The notes: a model not told the origin generated them from the letters alone. Counted from the first letter of the stretch, positions 33,040-45,600 are shown. The stretch: 64,000 bases of DNA from Orientallactaga sibirica (GCA_036365145.1 JAEOAD010000055.1:3224001-3288000), one strand, 5' to 3'. Numbers and translations: made by a program.

Positions 33040-33845
33040 TTATAGGTTCAAAGCCTGAGGTCTTCAGAGGTCAAACTGCTTGCCCAGGGATGGATGTGGT
33101 CCAGCTGTCTGTTCCTTTTCTCAAGGACTCTGTGAAGAGTCCAGCTTAACAGATGTCTGTGGCATGTCTTGCTCTTTGTACTGTGGCAGAGAAATGACCA
33201 GAACCTGGGTCTTGTGAGTAGTAGTCCCTCTGAGTGTGTTGAGAGCCTGTTTCTTGTACAGGTACATCTGGATGTGAGTGGGCATGTTGTGGAGGCCAGA
33301 GGTTGGTGTTGAGTGTCTTCCTCAACCCTGGGTACTGAGGCAGTCTCACTTGAACCCAAGGCTCATTGAGCTAGTCTGGCCAGCTTGTCCTGAGTGCTGG
33401 GATTGCATTACTTGGGTTTTGGGGATCTGAACTCAGGTCCTTATGCTTGTGAGGCAAAAACTTTACCCTCTAAGCCAGCTCCAGAACTTGCTTCTTTTCT
33501 TTGTCCTTTTTTGATTTTATTTTATTTTTTTGGTTTTTTGAGGTAGGGTCTCACTGTAGCTCAGGCTGACCTGGAATTCACTGTGTAGTCTCAGGGTGGC
33601 CTTGAACTCATGGCGATCCTTCTACCTCTGCCTCCCGAGTGCTGGGATTAGAGACATGATCCACCACGCCTGGCTTTTTTTTTTTTGTTGTTGTTGTTGA
33701 TATTTTTGAGGTAGAATCTCGCTCTAGCCCAGGCTAACCTGGAACTCACTCTAGTCCCAGGCCAGCCTCAAACTCACAGTGATCTTTTAAACTCTACCGC
33801 TTTAATCCTCTGCTGGGATTAAAGCTGTGTGCCACCACACCTGGC
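33040..33845 (-). mobile_element. B4-like repeat and two B1 elements
   Basis: 33230-33485 repeats the B4-like pattern ('ggaggccagaggttggtgttgagtgtcttcctcaa ... tctgaactcaggtcc'). B1 - at 33525-33677 and an older B1 - at 33690-33845. 33040-33230 is unassigned. Confidence 0.6.
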
Positions 33846-34023
33846 TAATACTTGTTTCTTAAACTTCTCTCTGCACTCTGACATGATGTCCCACAACTTT
33901 GATGATCTTAGGCTGGAATCAAGATGGGGTAGTAGCTTTATTTTAAACTTCTCTTTAAGGGCATGTTTGAACACTCACATCCAAGCTCCACCCCTTTCTG
34001 GTGTGAATTAGTGAAACTTTGGT

Positions 34024-34026
<3 letters not shown>

Positions 34027-34060
<34 letters not shown>

Positions 34061-34194
34061 AGGTAGGGTATCACTCTGGCCCAGGCTGACCTGGAATTCA
34101 CTATGTACTGTCAGGGTGGCCTCGAACTCAGCAATCCTCCTACCTCTGCCTCCCGAGTGCTGGGATTAAAGGCGTGCGCCACCACGCCCGGCTA
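34027..34194 (-). mobile_element. B1 SINE
   Basis: Reverse B1 with T39 tail, flanked by 'aattagtgaaactttgg' and 'aattagtgaaattttgg', its target-site duplication. It splits an unidentified minus-strand open stretch (33850-34500). Confidence 0.93.
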
Positions 34195-34533
34195 AATTAG
34201 TGAAATTTTGGAGTGTTCCTTGAGTTTCCCTGCTTGTCTTCCTGCTTAGCTTTGGGTACTTGCTGTGCCTGCTTTTTTTTTGTGAACATTCTTACGAAGA
34301 ACAGAATCTCCACCTCCTCAAGTTTCTGAAACAGCAGCCATCTGGGGATTGTGGCTTTTCCTAAATCAAGCATCATACCCGTAGACCAACGAGCCAGCCA
34401 ATTGTGGCTTTTCTTGATGGCAGGAATCTGATCCTGTGTGACATTTAGCATGGATAGCTGTGATGTTATTGGACACACGTTCTTTCTTTGTGAACACTCT
34501 GGTAATGTGTGTTTGTTAAGAGGATGAGATATA

Positions 34534-35790
34534 GGGTTTGGAGAGATGGCTCAGCAGTAAAAGGCACTTGCCTTTACCAACATAAAACTAAATGCACAAC
34601 GTGACACGTGTATCTGGAGTTTGTTTGCAGTGGCAGGAGGCCCTGTTATGCCCATTCTTTCAATCTCTCTGTTTGAAAATAAATACATAAATAAATAAAT
34701 AAATAAAATATTTTTAAAAAGAGGTTGAGATAAATAAGTTGAAATTGAACATTAGAACCTAGCACTTTGGTGGTCAATTGGGGTGTTTGGCATTTCTTCC
34801 TGTCAAAGGTGTTTGAAATACCCTAAAAGATGTGGTCAGACCTTATTGAAAATAGAGGAACTTGGAACTAGCCTTTGGTTTTTGTCAGTAGAATTGGGTG
34901 AGAAAAAGGGAAAATAAAAGTAAGAGTGGGCCGTGTGGTGGCACAGATCTTTAATCCCAGCACTTCGAGACAGAAGATTGCCATGAGTTTGAGGCTAGCC
35001 TGTAGTACAGAGTGAGTTTCAGGCCATCCTGGGCTAGACCCTACCTCAAACCAAAAGAAAAAAAATGAATATGCATAGAAATGTACACATACCACACACA
35101 TCCACATGCAAAACAAAACAAAACAAGAATGAGCTGATGTGGTGGTGCACACCTTTAATCCCAGCACTCTGGAGGCAGAGGTAGGAGCGTCACTGTGAGT
35201 TCAAAGCCACCCTGAGACTACATAGTGAATTCTCTAGATCAGCTTGGGCTAGAGCAAGACCCTACCTTGGTAAAACCAAACCAAACAAAAGCAAAACAAA
35301 ACAAAAAAAGTCAATTGGGAATGAAACTTTTTTTGTGACTAAGGATCTAACTTTGAACTCTAAGTAACCACTGTGTTTATATTAGCTTATCTTAAGATGA
35401 ATTTTAAGTGCTTAGTAGGAAAAACCGAAGCAGCCACTTTTACGTAGTAGATATTTATAAAGTGCCTTCTCTGAATGTTCTAGACACAGGATTCGAAACT
35501 GTACATCTTGTTTCCGCCACCCCAATTATGTCTTTCAGAGGATATGAATTATTTCCTTCCTCAATTCCAGTCATTCTTTGTATGAGAGCTAACCCTTAAA
35601 CTTAAAATTCGCCGGGCGTGGTGGCGCACGCCTTTAATCCCAGCACTCGGGAGGCAGAGGTAGGAGGATCGCTGTGAGTTCGAGGCCACCCTGAGACTAT
35701 ATAGTGAATTCCAGGTCAGCCTGAACTAAAGTGAGACCCTACCTCGAAAAACCAAAACAAACAAACAAACAAAAACAAAACAAAACAAAA
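34534..35790 (+). mobile_element. Sense SINE group
   Basis: B2-like 34534-34720, with the B box deleted between 'cacttgcc' and 'aaactaaatgcac'; B1 34927-35055; B1 35130-35280; B1 35609-35790. This is the first run of sense copies after about 12 kb of antisense ones. 35300-35608 shows no repeat I recognise. Confidence 0.82.
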
Positions 35791-35824
35791 AAAACTTAAA
35801 ATTCAAACTGAGAATAGTCTATTG

Positions 35825-36489
35825 TTTTTTTGAAGTAGGGTCTCACTTTAGCTCAGGCTGACCTGGAATTCACTATGCAGTGTCAGGGTGGCCTTGAACT
35901 CACAGCGATCCTCCTACCTTTTCCTCCCACGTGTTTTGATTAAAGGTATGCACCATGCCTGGCCTTGTTTTTATTTATTTGAAATATTTTATTTATTTAT
36001 TTATTTGCAAGCAGAGAGAGATAGATAGAAAGGATGAGAATTGCCATGCTGGGGGTTGCAGCCACTGCATATGAGCTCCAGACACATGTGTTGTCTTGTG
36101 CATCTGGCTTATGTGTGTACTGGGGAATTGAACCTGGGTCCTTAGGCTTTGCAGGCAAGTGCCTTAACCTCTAAGATCTCTCCAGCCCTAAAAGTTGTTT
36201 TTTTAATTTTTTCTGTTTTTTTAAGATTTTTTTTTTTTTGATATATTAGAGACAGAGAGAGGGGGAGAGAGAGTGACAGAGAGTGAAAATGGGCACACCA
36301 GGGCCTCTAGCCACTGCAAATGAACTCCAGATGCATGTGCCACCATGTGCATCTGGCTTATGTGGGACCTGGAGAATTGAACCTGGATCCTTAGGCTTTG
36401 CAGGCATGCGCCTCAACCACTAAGCCATCTCTCCAGCCCAACTTTGTCTCTTTTTTTTAAGAGAGAGAGAGTGAGTGAGAGTGAGAGCA

Positions 36490-36538
<49 letters not shown>

Positions 36539-37160
36539 GGTGCACTAGGGACTCCTGCCACTATAAATGAACTCCAGACACAAGTGCTACTTTGTGCATC
36601 TGGCTTTATGTGAGTAATGATGAATTGAACCTAGACCAGCAGGCTTTACAAGCAAGCCTCTTTAACAGCTGAACCATCTCTCCAGCCTCAACTTTCTTTT
36701 TAAAATTTTTTAAAAATTTATTTACGAGAGAAAGAGAGAGAACAGGTGTGCCATGGCCTCTAGCCACTACAAACGAACTCTAGGTGCATGCATTACCATG
36801 TGCATCTGGCTTACATGGGATCTGGGGAATTGAACCTGGGTTCTTAGGCTTCACAGGCATACGCCTTAACTGCTAAGCCATCTCTCCAGCGCAGCCCAAC
36901 TTTTCTCTCTCTCTCTTTTTTTTTTTTTGGTTTTTGAGGTAGGGTCTCACTCTAGCTCAGGCTGACCTGGAATTCACTATGTAGTCTCAGGGTGACCTTG
37001 AACTCATGGCGATCCTCCTACCTCTGCCTCCCGAGTTATTTTTCCCTTTTTGTGGACTGGGGTTTACTCTGTTGCCCAGGCTGGCCTGTCGCTCACTATG
37101 TAGCTCAGGCTGGCCTTGAAGTTGTAGCACTCAGCCTCCTGAGTGCCAGGATTATGGGCA
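35825..37160 (-). mobile_element. Minus-strand SINE cluster
   Basis: B1 35825-35964, B2-like 35985-36190, B2-like 36222-36439, B2-like 36455-36690 containing a (GT)n run (36496-36529), B2-like 36715-36893, B1 36917-37037, and an old B1 37040-37160. Confidence 0.85.
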
Positions 37161-37790
37161 TGTTGAATTGATTCTAGTACTGGGATTTTCCCATCATGCC
37201 TATACCAGTTGGTTGTCCCACACTTAATTCAATTCTGACACTCTGTAGGGTTAGTCTCGGATCCCGCAGGTTGAAGGCTGATTCCCACAAGACAATATTC
37301 TCAAGTCTTGAGTCTCCTGTACTTCTCACCTGCTGGCTATAAATAGTGCTTTCCCTCTACCCTCTCACCAGGTCAGAATGGTCCACGAATTCAGAAACTC
37401 AGTGTCCTTACCATGACAAGTTTACTGTATAAGATAGGATGCAGGAATGTCAAGTGAAAGAGATTAATAAAGTATGGGGTAGGGAATGGAGCTTCTGTGA
37501 CCTTCTTGGGTATGCCAAACTTCCATTGCCTCCATGTGTTCATTTTGCCAGCTTGGAGAAAGCTCTGCAGACCCTGTTGTGTAGGGTTTCATGGTGATGC
37601 CATTATGTAGCGTGGTTGAGTGAATCATGGTCATTGGTGGTTCTCTAGTCCCCTCTTGTCCCTCCAGGGTAGGAGTTGGGGCGGAAAGTTCCAGCCTCCT
37701 ACTTACCCTTTGGTCCTTTTGTCCTGAAGCTTTGTAGGCTCACATATCAATTTTGTTAGTTGGTCTCCTGACAGCCTTTTTTTTTTTTTT
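37161..37790. other. Old, unassigned repeat-like sequence
   Basis: Contains 'accatgacaagtttactgtataagatagg' and 'gtgaaagagattaataaagtatgg', which feel like an ancient mammalian interspersed repeat, but I cannot name the family. No coding block. Confidence 0.35.
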
Positions 37791-37794
37791 TTTT

Positions 37795-38765
37795 TTTAAA
37801 GTTTTTTTTTTTTCGAGGTAGGGTCTCACTCTAGCCCAGGCTGACCTGGAATTTACTGTGTAGTCTCAGGGTGGCCTTGAACTCATGGTGATCCTCCTAC
37901 TTCTGCCTCTCCGAGTGCTGGGATTAAAGGTGTGTGCTACCACATCTGGCTTTTTTTTTTTTTTTAAAGTATTTTATTTATTAGAGACAGAGAAAGAGGC
38001 AGAGAGAGAGAATGGGTACACCAAGGCCTCTAGCCACTGCAAATGAACTCCAGACTCATGCGCCACCTTGTGGGTACAAGGGAATAGAACCTGGATCCTT
38101 AGGCTTTGCAGGCAAGCGCTTTAACCACTAAGCCATCTCTCTAGCTCCTGACATCTTTTATTTAAAGTTTCACCTTGTGTTAGCTTTTTTTTTTTTTTTT
38201 TTTTTCAAGGTAGGGTCTCACTCTAGCTCATGCTGACCTGGAATTCACTATGTAGTCTCAGGGTGGCCTCGAACTCACTGGGATCCTCCTACCTCTGCCT
38301 CCTGAGTGCTGGGATTAAAGGCGTGCGCCACCACTCCCAGCTTTGTGTTAGCTTTTTAAAAAATATCATTTATTGTGGGTGGATAGATGGCTTAGAGGTT
38401 AAGGCACTTGCCTGCAAAGCCTAATTATCTGGGTTTGATTCCCCAGTACCCACATAAAGCCAGATGTAGAAGGTGGTGCCTGCATCCGGAGTTTGTTTGC
38501 AGTAGCTAGAGGCCCTGTGTCCTTCCTATTCTCTCTCATGCTTTTCTCTGTCTTTCTCTCTCAAATAAATAAATATTAAAAATGCCACCTATTTATTTGT
38601 ACGTGTCTGTATGTGTGTGTATGGGCATGCCAGGGTCTCTTGCCAATGTAGTCGAATGCTAGATGCATGTGTCTTGTTTTTGTCTGGCTTTATGAGAATG
38701 CTGGGGAATTGAACCTGGGTTTTGCAAGCAAATGCCTTTAACTGCTCAGCCATCTCCCCAGCCCC
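37795..38765. mobile_element. Mixed SINE cluster
   Basis: B1 - 37795-37950, B2-like - 37960-38146, B1 - 38190-38342, B2-like + 38376-38580, B2-like - 38584-38765. Confidence 0.85.
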
Positions 38766-39120
38766 TTATGTTAGCGTTTTTGTCCTTGTAATAAATACCT
38801 GAAACAGGCCACTTATGAAAAAAGTGGCTTAGTTTTGGAGGTTTCAGTCTATGCTTGGTTGGCCTCAGTGTTTTGGGCCTGTGGCAAGGCAGCGTGGCAG
38901 AGCAAGACAAAGTGACAGGCTGAGGAAGGGGCTGGGATTTCATCATCCACTTCAAGAGTGCATGCCTGACAACCTGAAGACCTCCTGCTAGGACCCGCCT
39001 CGCAAAGTTTCCACAAGAGTGCTGCACTGAAGACATAGGAGCACATCGAGCTAGGAACATTCCAGCTCTAGACTGACAATCCCCTCCAGTTCAGGATCCA
39101 GCCTCAGGCCAGAGTTTACA
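38766..39120 (-). mobile_element. MaLR-like LTR fragment
   Basis: 'aataaatacctgaaacaggccacttatg...gtggcttagttttgg' and the later 'acaatcccctcc' fit an antisense MaLR LTR of a different subfamily from the solo LTRs. Diverged. Confidence 0.5.
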
Positions 39121-39177
39121 GTTAGTCAACTTGTCTCTTCAACATAGAACACAGTTTCCACTGCCTTTTTATAAACG

Positions 39178-39785
39178 TCAAGGCTAGGAATGTAGCTCTT
39201 GTGGTCACGTGCATGCCTAGCATGTGAGATGCCTTGGGTTCAATCACCAGTCTCAGAAAAAGAGACGTAAAGCACAAGTCGGCTAGGCATGGTGGTGCAT
39301 GTCTGTAATTCCAGCACTCAGGAGGCGGAAGCAGGAGGTCTACTGCAAGTTCAAGGCCACCCTAAGTTTCATAATATGTTCAAGATAAGCCTGGTCATCA
39401 ATATAGTAAGACCCTGCCTCCAAAAAATAAAAAGTCAGTTTTTGGCAGGTGTGGTGGTGCGTGCTTGTAATCCCAGTACTCAGAGGCTGATGCAGGAAGA
39501 TCACGAGTTTGAGGTTAGACTGGACTAGCTCATGAGTTCCAGACCAGCCTGGACAATACAGGAAGACCCAACCACAACCAGAAATGTCAGTATTGTAATA
39601 CATTACCCCTTTACCTTTTAAAAAAAGAACATTCCTCAATTTTTTTTTCAAGGTAGGGTCTCGCTCTAGCCCAGGCTGACGTGGAATTCAGTTTGTAGTC
39701 TCAGAGTAGCCTCGAACTCATGGTGATCCTCCTACCTCTGCCTCCCAAGTGCTGGGATTTAAGGCGTGCGCCACCACGCCCAGCT
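39178..39785. mobile_element. ID, two sense B1 and one reverse B1
   Basis: ID + 39178-39263 ('aggctaggaatgtagctc ... ttgggttcaatcaccag'), B1 + 39282-39430, old B1 + 39443-39575, B1 - 39640-39785. 39786-40203 is unassigned. Confidence 0.75.
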
Positions 39786-40208
39786 AACATTCCTCCTTTT
39801 CTGTTTATCTGATGTCTCCTCATGGGTAGATTTCTGTCTTGCATCTCAGTTGTCATACTGCTTAGGTGATGATGCGTCCTTCACAGACGCTCATGATGCT
39901 CCTCCCAGTGGTACACTAGTTGATTGTAGTCACCCAAAGTATTTATTATCTGATTGTCTACTAGTCTGTAGGGAGACTCTTTAAAGACCATGTATATATC
40001 TCACTCCTCTTCCCTAGATTAGTTGTCCATTGATGTTCTTGTCTCACTCCTTACTGGGTGTGGCAGTGATGAGACTTTTCTTTCAAGGTCGATTTAATTG
40101 AATGCACTTCATGTGGGCCTCTCCAGAACTGTTTGCTTCATGCTGTAGTGTCAGGCTGCTGTGCCAGAGTGAACCAACCTTCATGTCGTGGGTGGTTTAC
40201 TCTGTCCA

Positions 40209-40535
40209 TGTTGCTGACATAAAACACCCTACCAAAAGCAGCTCATAGGAGGCAAGAGTTATATGTGGCTAACAGACTCGAGTGGAAGCTCCATGATGGC
40301 CGAAAATGTGGCATGAGCAGAGGGTGGACTTCACCTCCTGGCCAATATCAGGTGGACAACAGAAGCAGGAGAGTGTGCCAAACACTGGCAAGGGGAAGCT
40401 GGCTATAACACCCACAAGTGCGCCCTCAACACCACACCTCCTCCAGCAAGACTCTAATTCCCAAATTGCCACAAGATGAGGACCTAGCTTTCAGAACACA
40501 TGAGTTTATGGGGGCATCTGTCTCAAACCAGCACA
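40209..40535 (-). mobile_element. Solo MaLR/ERVL-type LTR
   Basis: 327 bp, TG...CA ends (tgttgctg ... ccagcaca), with a perfect 5-bp target duplication gtcca (40204-40208, 40536-40540). Same family and orientation as 32323-32649. Confidence 0.88.
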
Positions 40536-40611
40536 GTCCAGTTAACCCTTCCCAGACTGAGCATCTGTGCAAGTCTTCTCAGTGTTTGCCCTTTAAAAAA
40601 GTCAAAACTGG

Positions 40612-41800
40612 AGCTGGGCATGGTGGCACACACCTTTAATCCCAGTACTCAGGAGGAGAGGTGTAAGGAGTGCTATGAGTTCGAGGCCAGCTTGGGGCTA
40701 CAGATTGAGTTCCAGGTCAGCCTGCGCTAGAGTGAAGATGCTACCTTGAAACAAACAAAAGTCAAAACTGGGGCTGGTGCTTGCTTTCAAAGTCTGACAG
40801 CCTGGGTTTGATTTCCATATAAAGCCAGATGCATAAAGTGGTGCATGTGTCAGGAGTTCATTTGCAGTGACAGGAAGGCCTGATATGCGCATACTCGCTC
40901 TCTCTGTCTTTCTGTGTCTCTCTTTCAAATAAAGATATTAAAAAAAGAAAGGAAATTTTAGCTCTAATCTGATATATTCATGTTAATAAAAGCTAAGACC
41001 AAGATATTAACTTAAAAAAACCCTCAAAACTAGAGCTGGGGAGGTGGCCTAGTTATTGAGTGCTTACCTCTTTAGCATTGGGGCATCTCAGACTGGATAC
41101 CACAAAATTTTACTCCTCAGAACTCATGTAAAAAGCTGGCCATGGCCATACACATCTTTGGGAGGTGGAGACTGGAGAATGGCTGCTCCAGTTGAGGGAG
41201 AGATCCCATCTCAAGGAACTATATGGAGGAGCCATAAGAGAAGGACACCTGAGTTCTCTGGCTTCTACACACATGCCCATGGGGCACATGCATCTGTACA
41301 CATGCATACAACACACACACACACACACACACACACACTGTCAAAACTTATTGATATAGGCCTGGATAGATGGCTCAGCAGTTAAGGCACTTGCCTGCAA
41401 AGCCTAAGGATCCCAGTTTGATTACCCAGTGCCCATGTAAAGCCAGATGCACAAGGTGGCACATGTGTCTAGAGTTTGTTTGCAGTGGCTAGAGGCCTTA
41501 GCATGCCCATTCTCTCTCTCTGCCTCTTTCTCATTCTCTCTCAAGTAAATAAATAAAGAAATAAATGAATGAATAAATAAATATTTTTTAAACTTAGTGG
41601 TATAGAAGAAGTAGGGCTTGTAATATTTTTATTTTTTATTTATTTATTTTTTTGGTTTTGTGAGGTAGGGTCTCACTCTGGTCCAGGCTGACCTGGAATT
41701 AGCTATGTAGTCTCAGGGTGGCCTCGAACTCTCAACGATCCTCCTACCTCTGCCTCCCGGGTGCTGGGATTAAAGGCGTGCGCCACCACGCCTGGCTATA
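40612..41800. mobile_element. SINEs and (CA)n run
   Basis: B1 + 40612-40756; B2-like + 40768-40940 lacking most of its head; ID-like scrap about 41035-41110; (CA)n 41310-41338; B2-like + 41361-41588; B1 - 41650-41800. Confidence 0.8.
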
Positions 41801-42037
41801 TTTTTATTTTTATAGTAAAGTTATTTAGAACTATTACTGGCAAACCATGAGTTGTCATGAGATACTGAAATATTCTGGTTCATTAGGATACAGCGTATAA
41901 GGAGAGAATCATAACAGAGAATGTCTGAATGGCGAGAGTTTTGGGGACATAAGATGGTACAGAAAGTAGATTTGGAGCCTTTGAATTTCTTTAGTAAAGC
42001 TTGATTAGAATGAGAGGCACAAGAGGACCTTGTTACA

Positions 42038-42625
42038 TGTTGTGTTTTGATTCAGGTGTCACCCATAACTTATATGTTCTGCATGATTAGGTCCCCCGAT
42101 GGTAGCAGTTTGACAGTTGAAGCCTCTGGGAGACGGTGTGTTGTTGGGGGGTGGGCATGTTTGTATTATAGCCATCTTCCTCTTGCCAGTGTTTGGTACA
42201 CTCTCCTGTTGCTATTGTCCATCTGATTTGTCCAGGAGGTGATGTCCACCCTCTGCTCATGTCATTGTTTTCTCCTGCCATCATGGAGCATCCCCTTGAG
42301 TTTGTAAGCCAAAAATAAACCTTCCCCCTCCCCCGAAAGTTGCTTTTGGTTGGGTGTTTTCTGCCAGCAATGGGAACCTGATTGCAACAGTAAAATTGAT
42401 ACCAGAAGTGAGGTCATTGCTGCATTGACTATGTGGCTTTTGGCCTTTTGGAGCTGACTTTTGAGAGGAATGTGGAAGGATTTGAAACCTTGGCCTAAGA
42501 GATGCCTTGCAGTGCTGTAAGTACAGCTTGATGGACTGTTCTGGTCAGAGTTGAAGGACCTGAATGCAGTTAAGAACCATGGACTATGAGGTTTGGCTTA
42601 TGAGGGTGAGAAAAAGCTTTGTCTG
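42038..42625 (+). mobile_element. MaLR-type LTR with internal sequence
   Basis: LTR 42038-42389 (tgttgtg ... ttgcaaca), the sense counterpart of the two solo LTRs, with polyadenylation region 'gccaaaaataaacc'. It continues into internal sequence starting 'gtaaaattgataccagaagtg' and running to about 42625, as typical for non-coding MaLR elements. No second LTR is seen before the B1 at 42627. Confidence 0.75.
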
Positions 42626-42626
42626 G

Positions 42627-43400
42627 AGCCGGGCGTGGTGGCGCACACCTTTAATCCCAGCAGAGGTAGGAGGATCGCTGTGAGTTCAAGGCCACCCTGA
42701 AACTACATAGTGAATTCCACGTCAGCCTGGACTAGTATCTTATCTTGAAAAACCAAAAAAAACCAATAAAATAAAATAAAATAAAATGTAGGTGGGGACA
42801 TAAGAGGTGTGAAAGGAAAATATGTCTCAAAGGCTTTGAAACTGTGCCTGAGCAGTAGACCCATGGTGTATATAAGTACATGTACTCCAGGAGATCAGAA
42901 TCAGGCGTGGGTCCAAGTTTTGATTTTTTTTTTTTTTTAAAGTAGGGTCTCACTCTAGCCCATGCTGACCTGGAATTCACTATGTAGTCTCAGGCTAGCC
43001 TCGAACTCACTGTGATCGTCCCACCTCTGCCTGCTGAGTGATGGGATTAAAGATGTGCGCCACCACGCCTGGTGGAGTTTGCTTCTTATTAATGATGTGA
43101 ACGTGAGTAGCTCCACTGCTTAGACTCTAGGATTTTATTACTTGGAAAATATGATGGTTTAGATTGCTAGTTTAAAAAAATTTAGGGCTGGAGAAATGGC
43201 TTAGCGGTTAAGGCGTTTGTCTACAAAGCCAAAGGATTCCGGTTCAATTCTCCAGGACCCACGTAAGCCAGATGCATGAGGGGCACATGCATCTGGAGTT
43301 CGTTTGCAGTGGCTAGTTCCTGGCATCTCTCTATGTCTGCCTCTCTTCTATCTCTCTGCTTGCAAATAAATAAATTAAAATTAAAAAAACATTAAAAAAT
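42627..43400. mobile_element. B1, B1 and B2-like SINEs
   Basis: B1 + 42627-42770, which lacks the 'cactcgggaggca' segment exactly as the B1 at 14892 does; B1 - 42920-43073; B2-like + 43184-43400. Confidence 0.83.
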
Positions 43401-43409
43401 TTGTTTTTG

Positions 43410-43690
43410 GTGTGTGTGGTAAAGTGTGTCAGTATGGGTATATGCGTGTGTGTGCATGTCACGCTCACATGGAGGTCAGTTGCTCAGGAGTCAGTGCTAG
43501 CTGGTCGCTAAGCTTCTCTGCTGTCTCCACCTCTCATCTTGCCATCAGCATGCTGGGATTATAGAAGCTCATCATGGTTTCTGGCTTTTTTTTTTTTTTT
43601 TTTTTTTTTTTTAATGGGCTGTGAACTTAGATACTTATGCTTGCATCCAAGCTCCTTATCCACTGAGTCATTTCCCCAGCTCTGGACTCT
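43410..43690 (-). mobile_element. B4-like repeat
   Basis: 'tgtgtgtgcatgtcacgctcacatggaggtcag', a B1-like middle, 'gctgtgaacttagatacttatgcttg' and the reverse ID head 'ccactgagtcatttccccagc' fit a degraded B4. A T29 run sits inside. Confidence 0.5.
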
Positions 43691-43734
43691 GTTTCGTAAA
43701 TTGAAATTATGCATTTGCGTATGCACTGCCTGGA

Positions 43735-43840
43735 GATCAGGTTAAGCTACAGATTCTAACTGAGTAGATCTGTGCTGGGACCCGGGATTCTGCTTGCTCA
43801 CCCCTCTCCAGGTGCTCCATAGTGGCACAGGTTTAGATCA
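43735..43840 (+). mobile_element. MER5A-like DNA transposon fragment
   Basis: 'acagattctaactgagtagatctgtgctgggacccgggattctgcttgctca...ccaggtgctcc' matches the core of the hAT-type MER5A. 43841-44320 after it is unassigned. Confidence 0.6.
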
Positions 43841-44324
43841 CCTTCAGGGGCCTTTCTTGTTCTGCAGGTGGGTAATTGTGTTTATTGACTGTTTCTACTT
43901 CACAGATCTATTTTACTTTTCTTTCTCGTCTCTATGAAGATAGATGAATTCTAAACCTGTCTCTTGATTTCAGTTAGAAGTGCCTGGGTTAATTAATTCA
44001 TCTTCCCACTAATGATTACCACGTCCTTCTCATGACACCCCACTTGTGCAGAGCTCATGTTCACAAAGTACTTTACCACTTTCCAGAGAGCTTCTCTAGC
44101 CATTATTTTGTCTTGTCTCTCCAGTAACCCACATGGGTTGGCAGGTGGAAACACTTACATCCTGGGGAAAGTGAAATAGGGCTTTGCCCACTGGTGAGGG
44201 CAGAACTCCTGAAGTTCCAGATTATTGACATAGTTGGAGTGCTTCTCACTGGGTCACACTGCTGCAGGGAATGACTGCCACGTAGACCTATGTTTAAAGG
44301 TTCATTGCCATCTGTTTTGTTTTT

Positions 44325-44971
44325 AAAGATTTTATTCTTATTCATTTATTAGAGACAGAGGGAAAGAGAGAGGGAGAGTGAGAATGGGCGTGCCAGGGCC
44401 TCTAGCCACACTGCAAATGAACTCCAGATGCATCTGGCTTATGTGGGACCTGGAGAATCAAACTGGGGTCCTTAGGCTTCGCAGGCATGTGCCTTAACTG
44501 CTAAGCCATCTCTCCAGCCCGCCATCTGTTTTTAAAAAAATATTTATTTATTTGAGAGCGAGAAAGAGGCAGATGGAGAGAGAGAGAGAGAGAGAGGGAG
44601 AGAGGGAAAGAGAATGGGCACAACAGGGCCTCCAACAACTGTAGATGAACTCCAGAGGCATGCATCACCTTGTGCATGTGGCTTACATGGATACTGGGGA
44701 ATTGAACCTGGGTCCATAGGCTTCATAGGCAAGAGTCTTAACTATTAAGCCATCTCTCCAGACTACTATCTGTTTTCTTAAAAATGTAAATTTAATTTTA
44801 TTTTAAAAAACAGACCATATAAGCCAGGGGTGGCACACCTTTAATCCCAGCACTTGGGAGGCAGAGGCAGGAGGATCACCATGAGTTTGAGGCCACCCTG
44901 AGACTACATAGTGAATTCCAGGTCAGCCTGAGCTAGAGTGAGACCCTACCTCAAAAAAAAAACAAACAAAC

Positions 44972-45008
<37 letters not shown>

Positions 45009-45600
45009 CCCAAAACACCAGACCATATATTCCTATGAGTCACAATCTCAAAGGTATATGACAGTCTCCCTACTATCCTGTGCCCCAAATACTCATGTGT
45101 TCTTCCCTGGGGTAAGTTGTGTTATCAATTATACATTATGCCTCTCCACGAGTTACATAATTGTTGACTAATGACAACAAGCTAAACACACTGACCATAT
45201 CAACCTACTTAAAAAGTAATAAAATATCTTAGATATTGTTTCATGTCTATACACAGAGAGCTGCCACATTATTATCATCATTATTTTTATTATTTTCTTT
45301 TGGTTTTTCGAGGTAGGGTTTCATTCTAGTCCAGGCTGACCTGGAATTCACATGTAGTCTCAGGGTGGCCTCAAACTCATGGTGATCCTCCTACCTTTGC
45401 CTCCCAAGTGCTGGGAGTAAAGGCGTATACCACCACATCCAGCAGAAAATGGGCACGCCAGGGCCTCCAGCCATTGCAAACGAACTCCAGATGCATGTGC
45501 CACCTTGTGCATCTGGCTTACATGGGTACTGGGGAATGGAACCTGGGTTCTTAGGCTTCACAGGGAAATGCCTTAACCACTAGGCCATCTGTTCAGCCCC
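44325..45600. mobile_element. SINE group with (CA)n
   Basis: B2-like - 44325-44520 and 44535-44763; B1 + 44824-44965 whose tail grew a (CA)n run (44974-45003); B1 - 45300-45443; truncated B2-like - 45444-45600. 45006-45299 looks like old L1-derived AT-rich sequence. Confidence 0.8.

Noticed and set aside
33048..33359. 103-codon minus-strand frame (MGSSETASVPRVEE...)
   Set aside because: It overlaps a B4-like repeat whose pattern recurs at about 21.1 kb, so it is repeat-derived.
42038..42625. Possible endogenous retrovirus with coding genes
   Set aside because: Only an LTR and a short non-coding MaLR-type internal segment are present. No gag, pol or env-like reading frame is visible.
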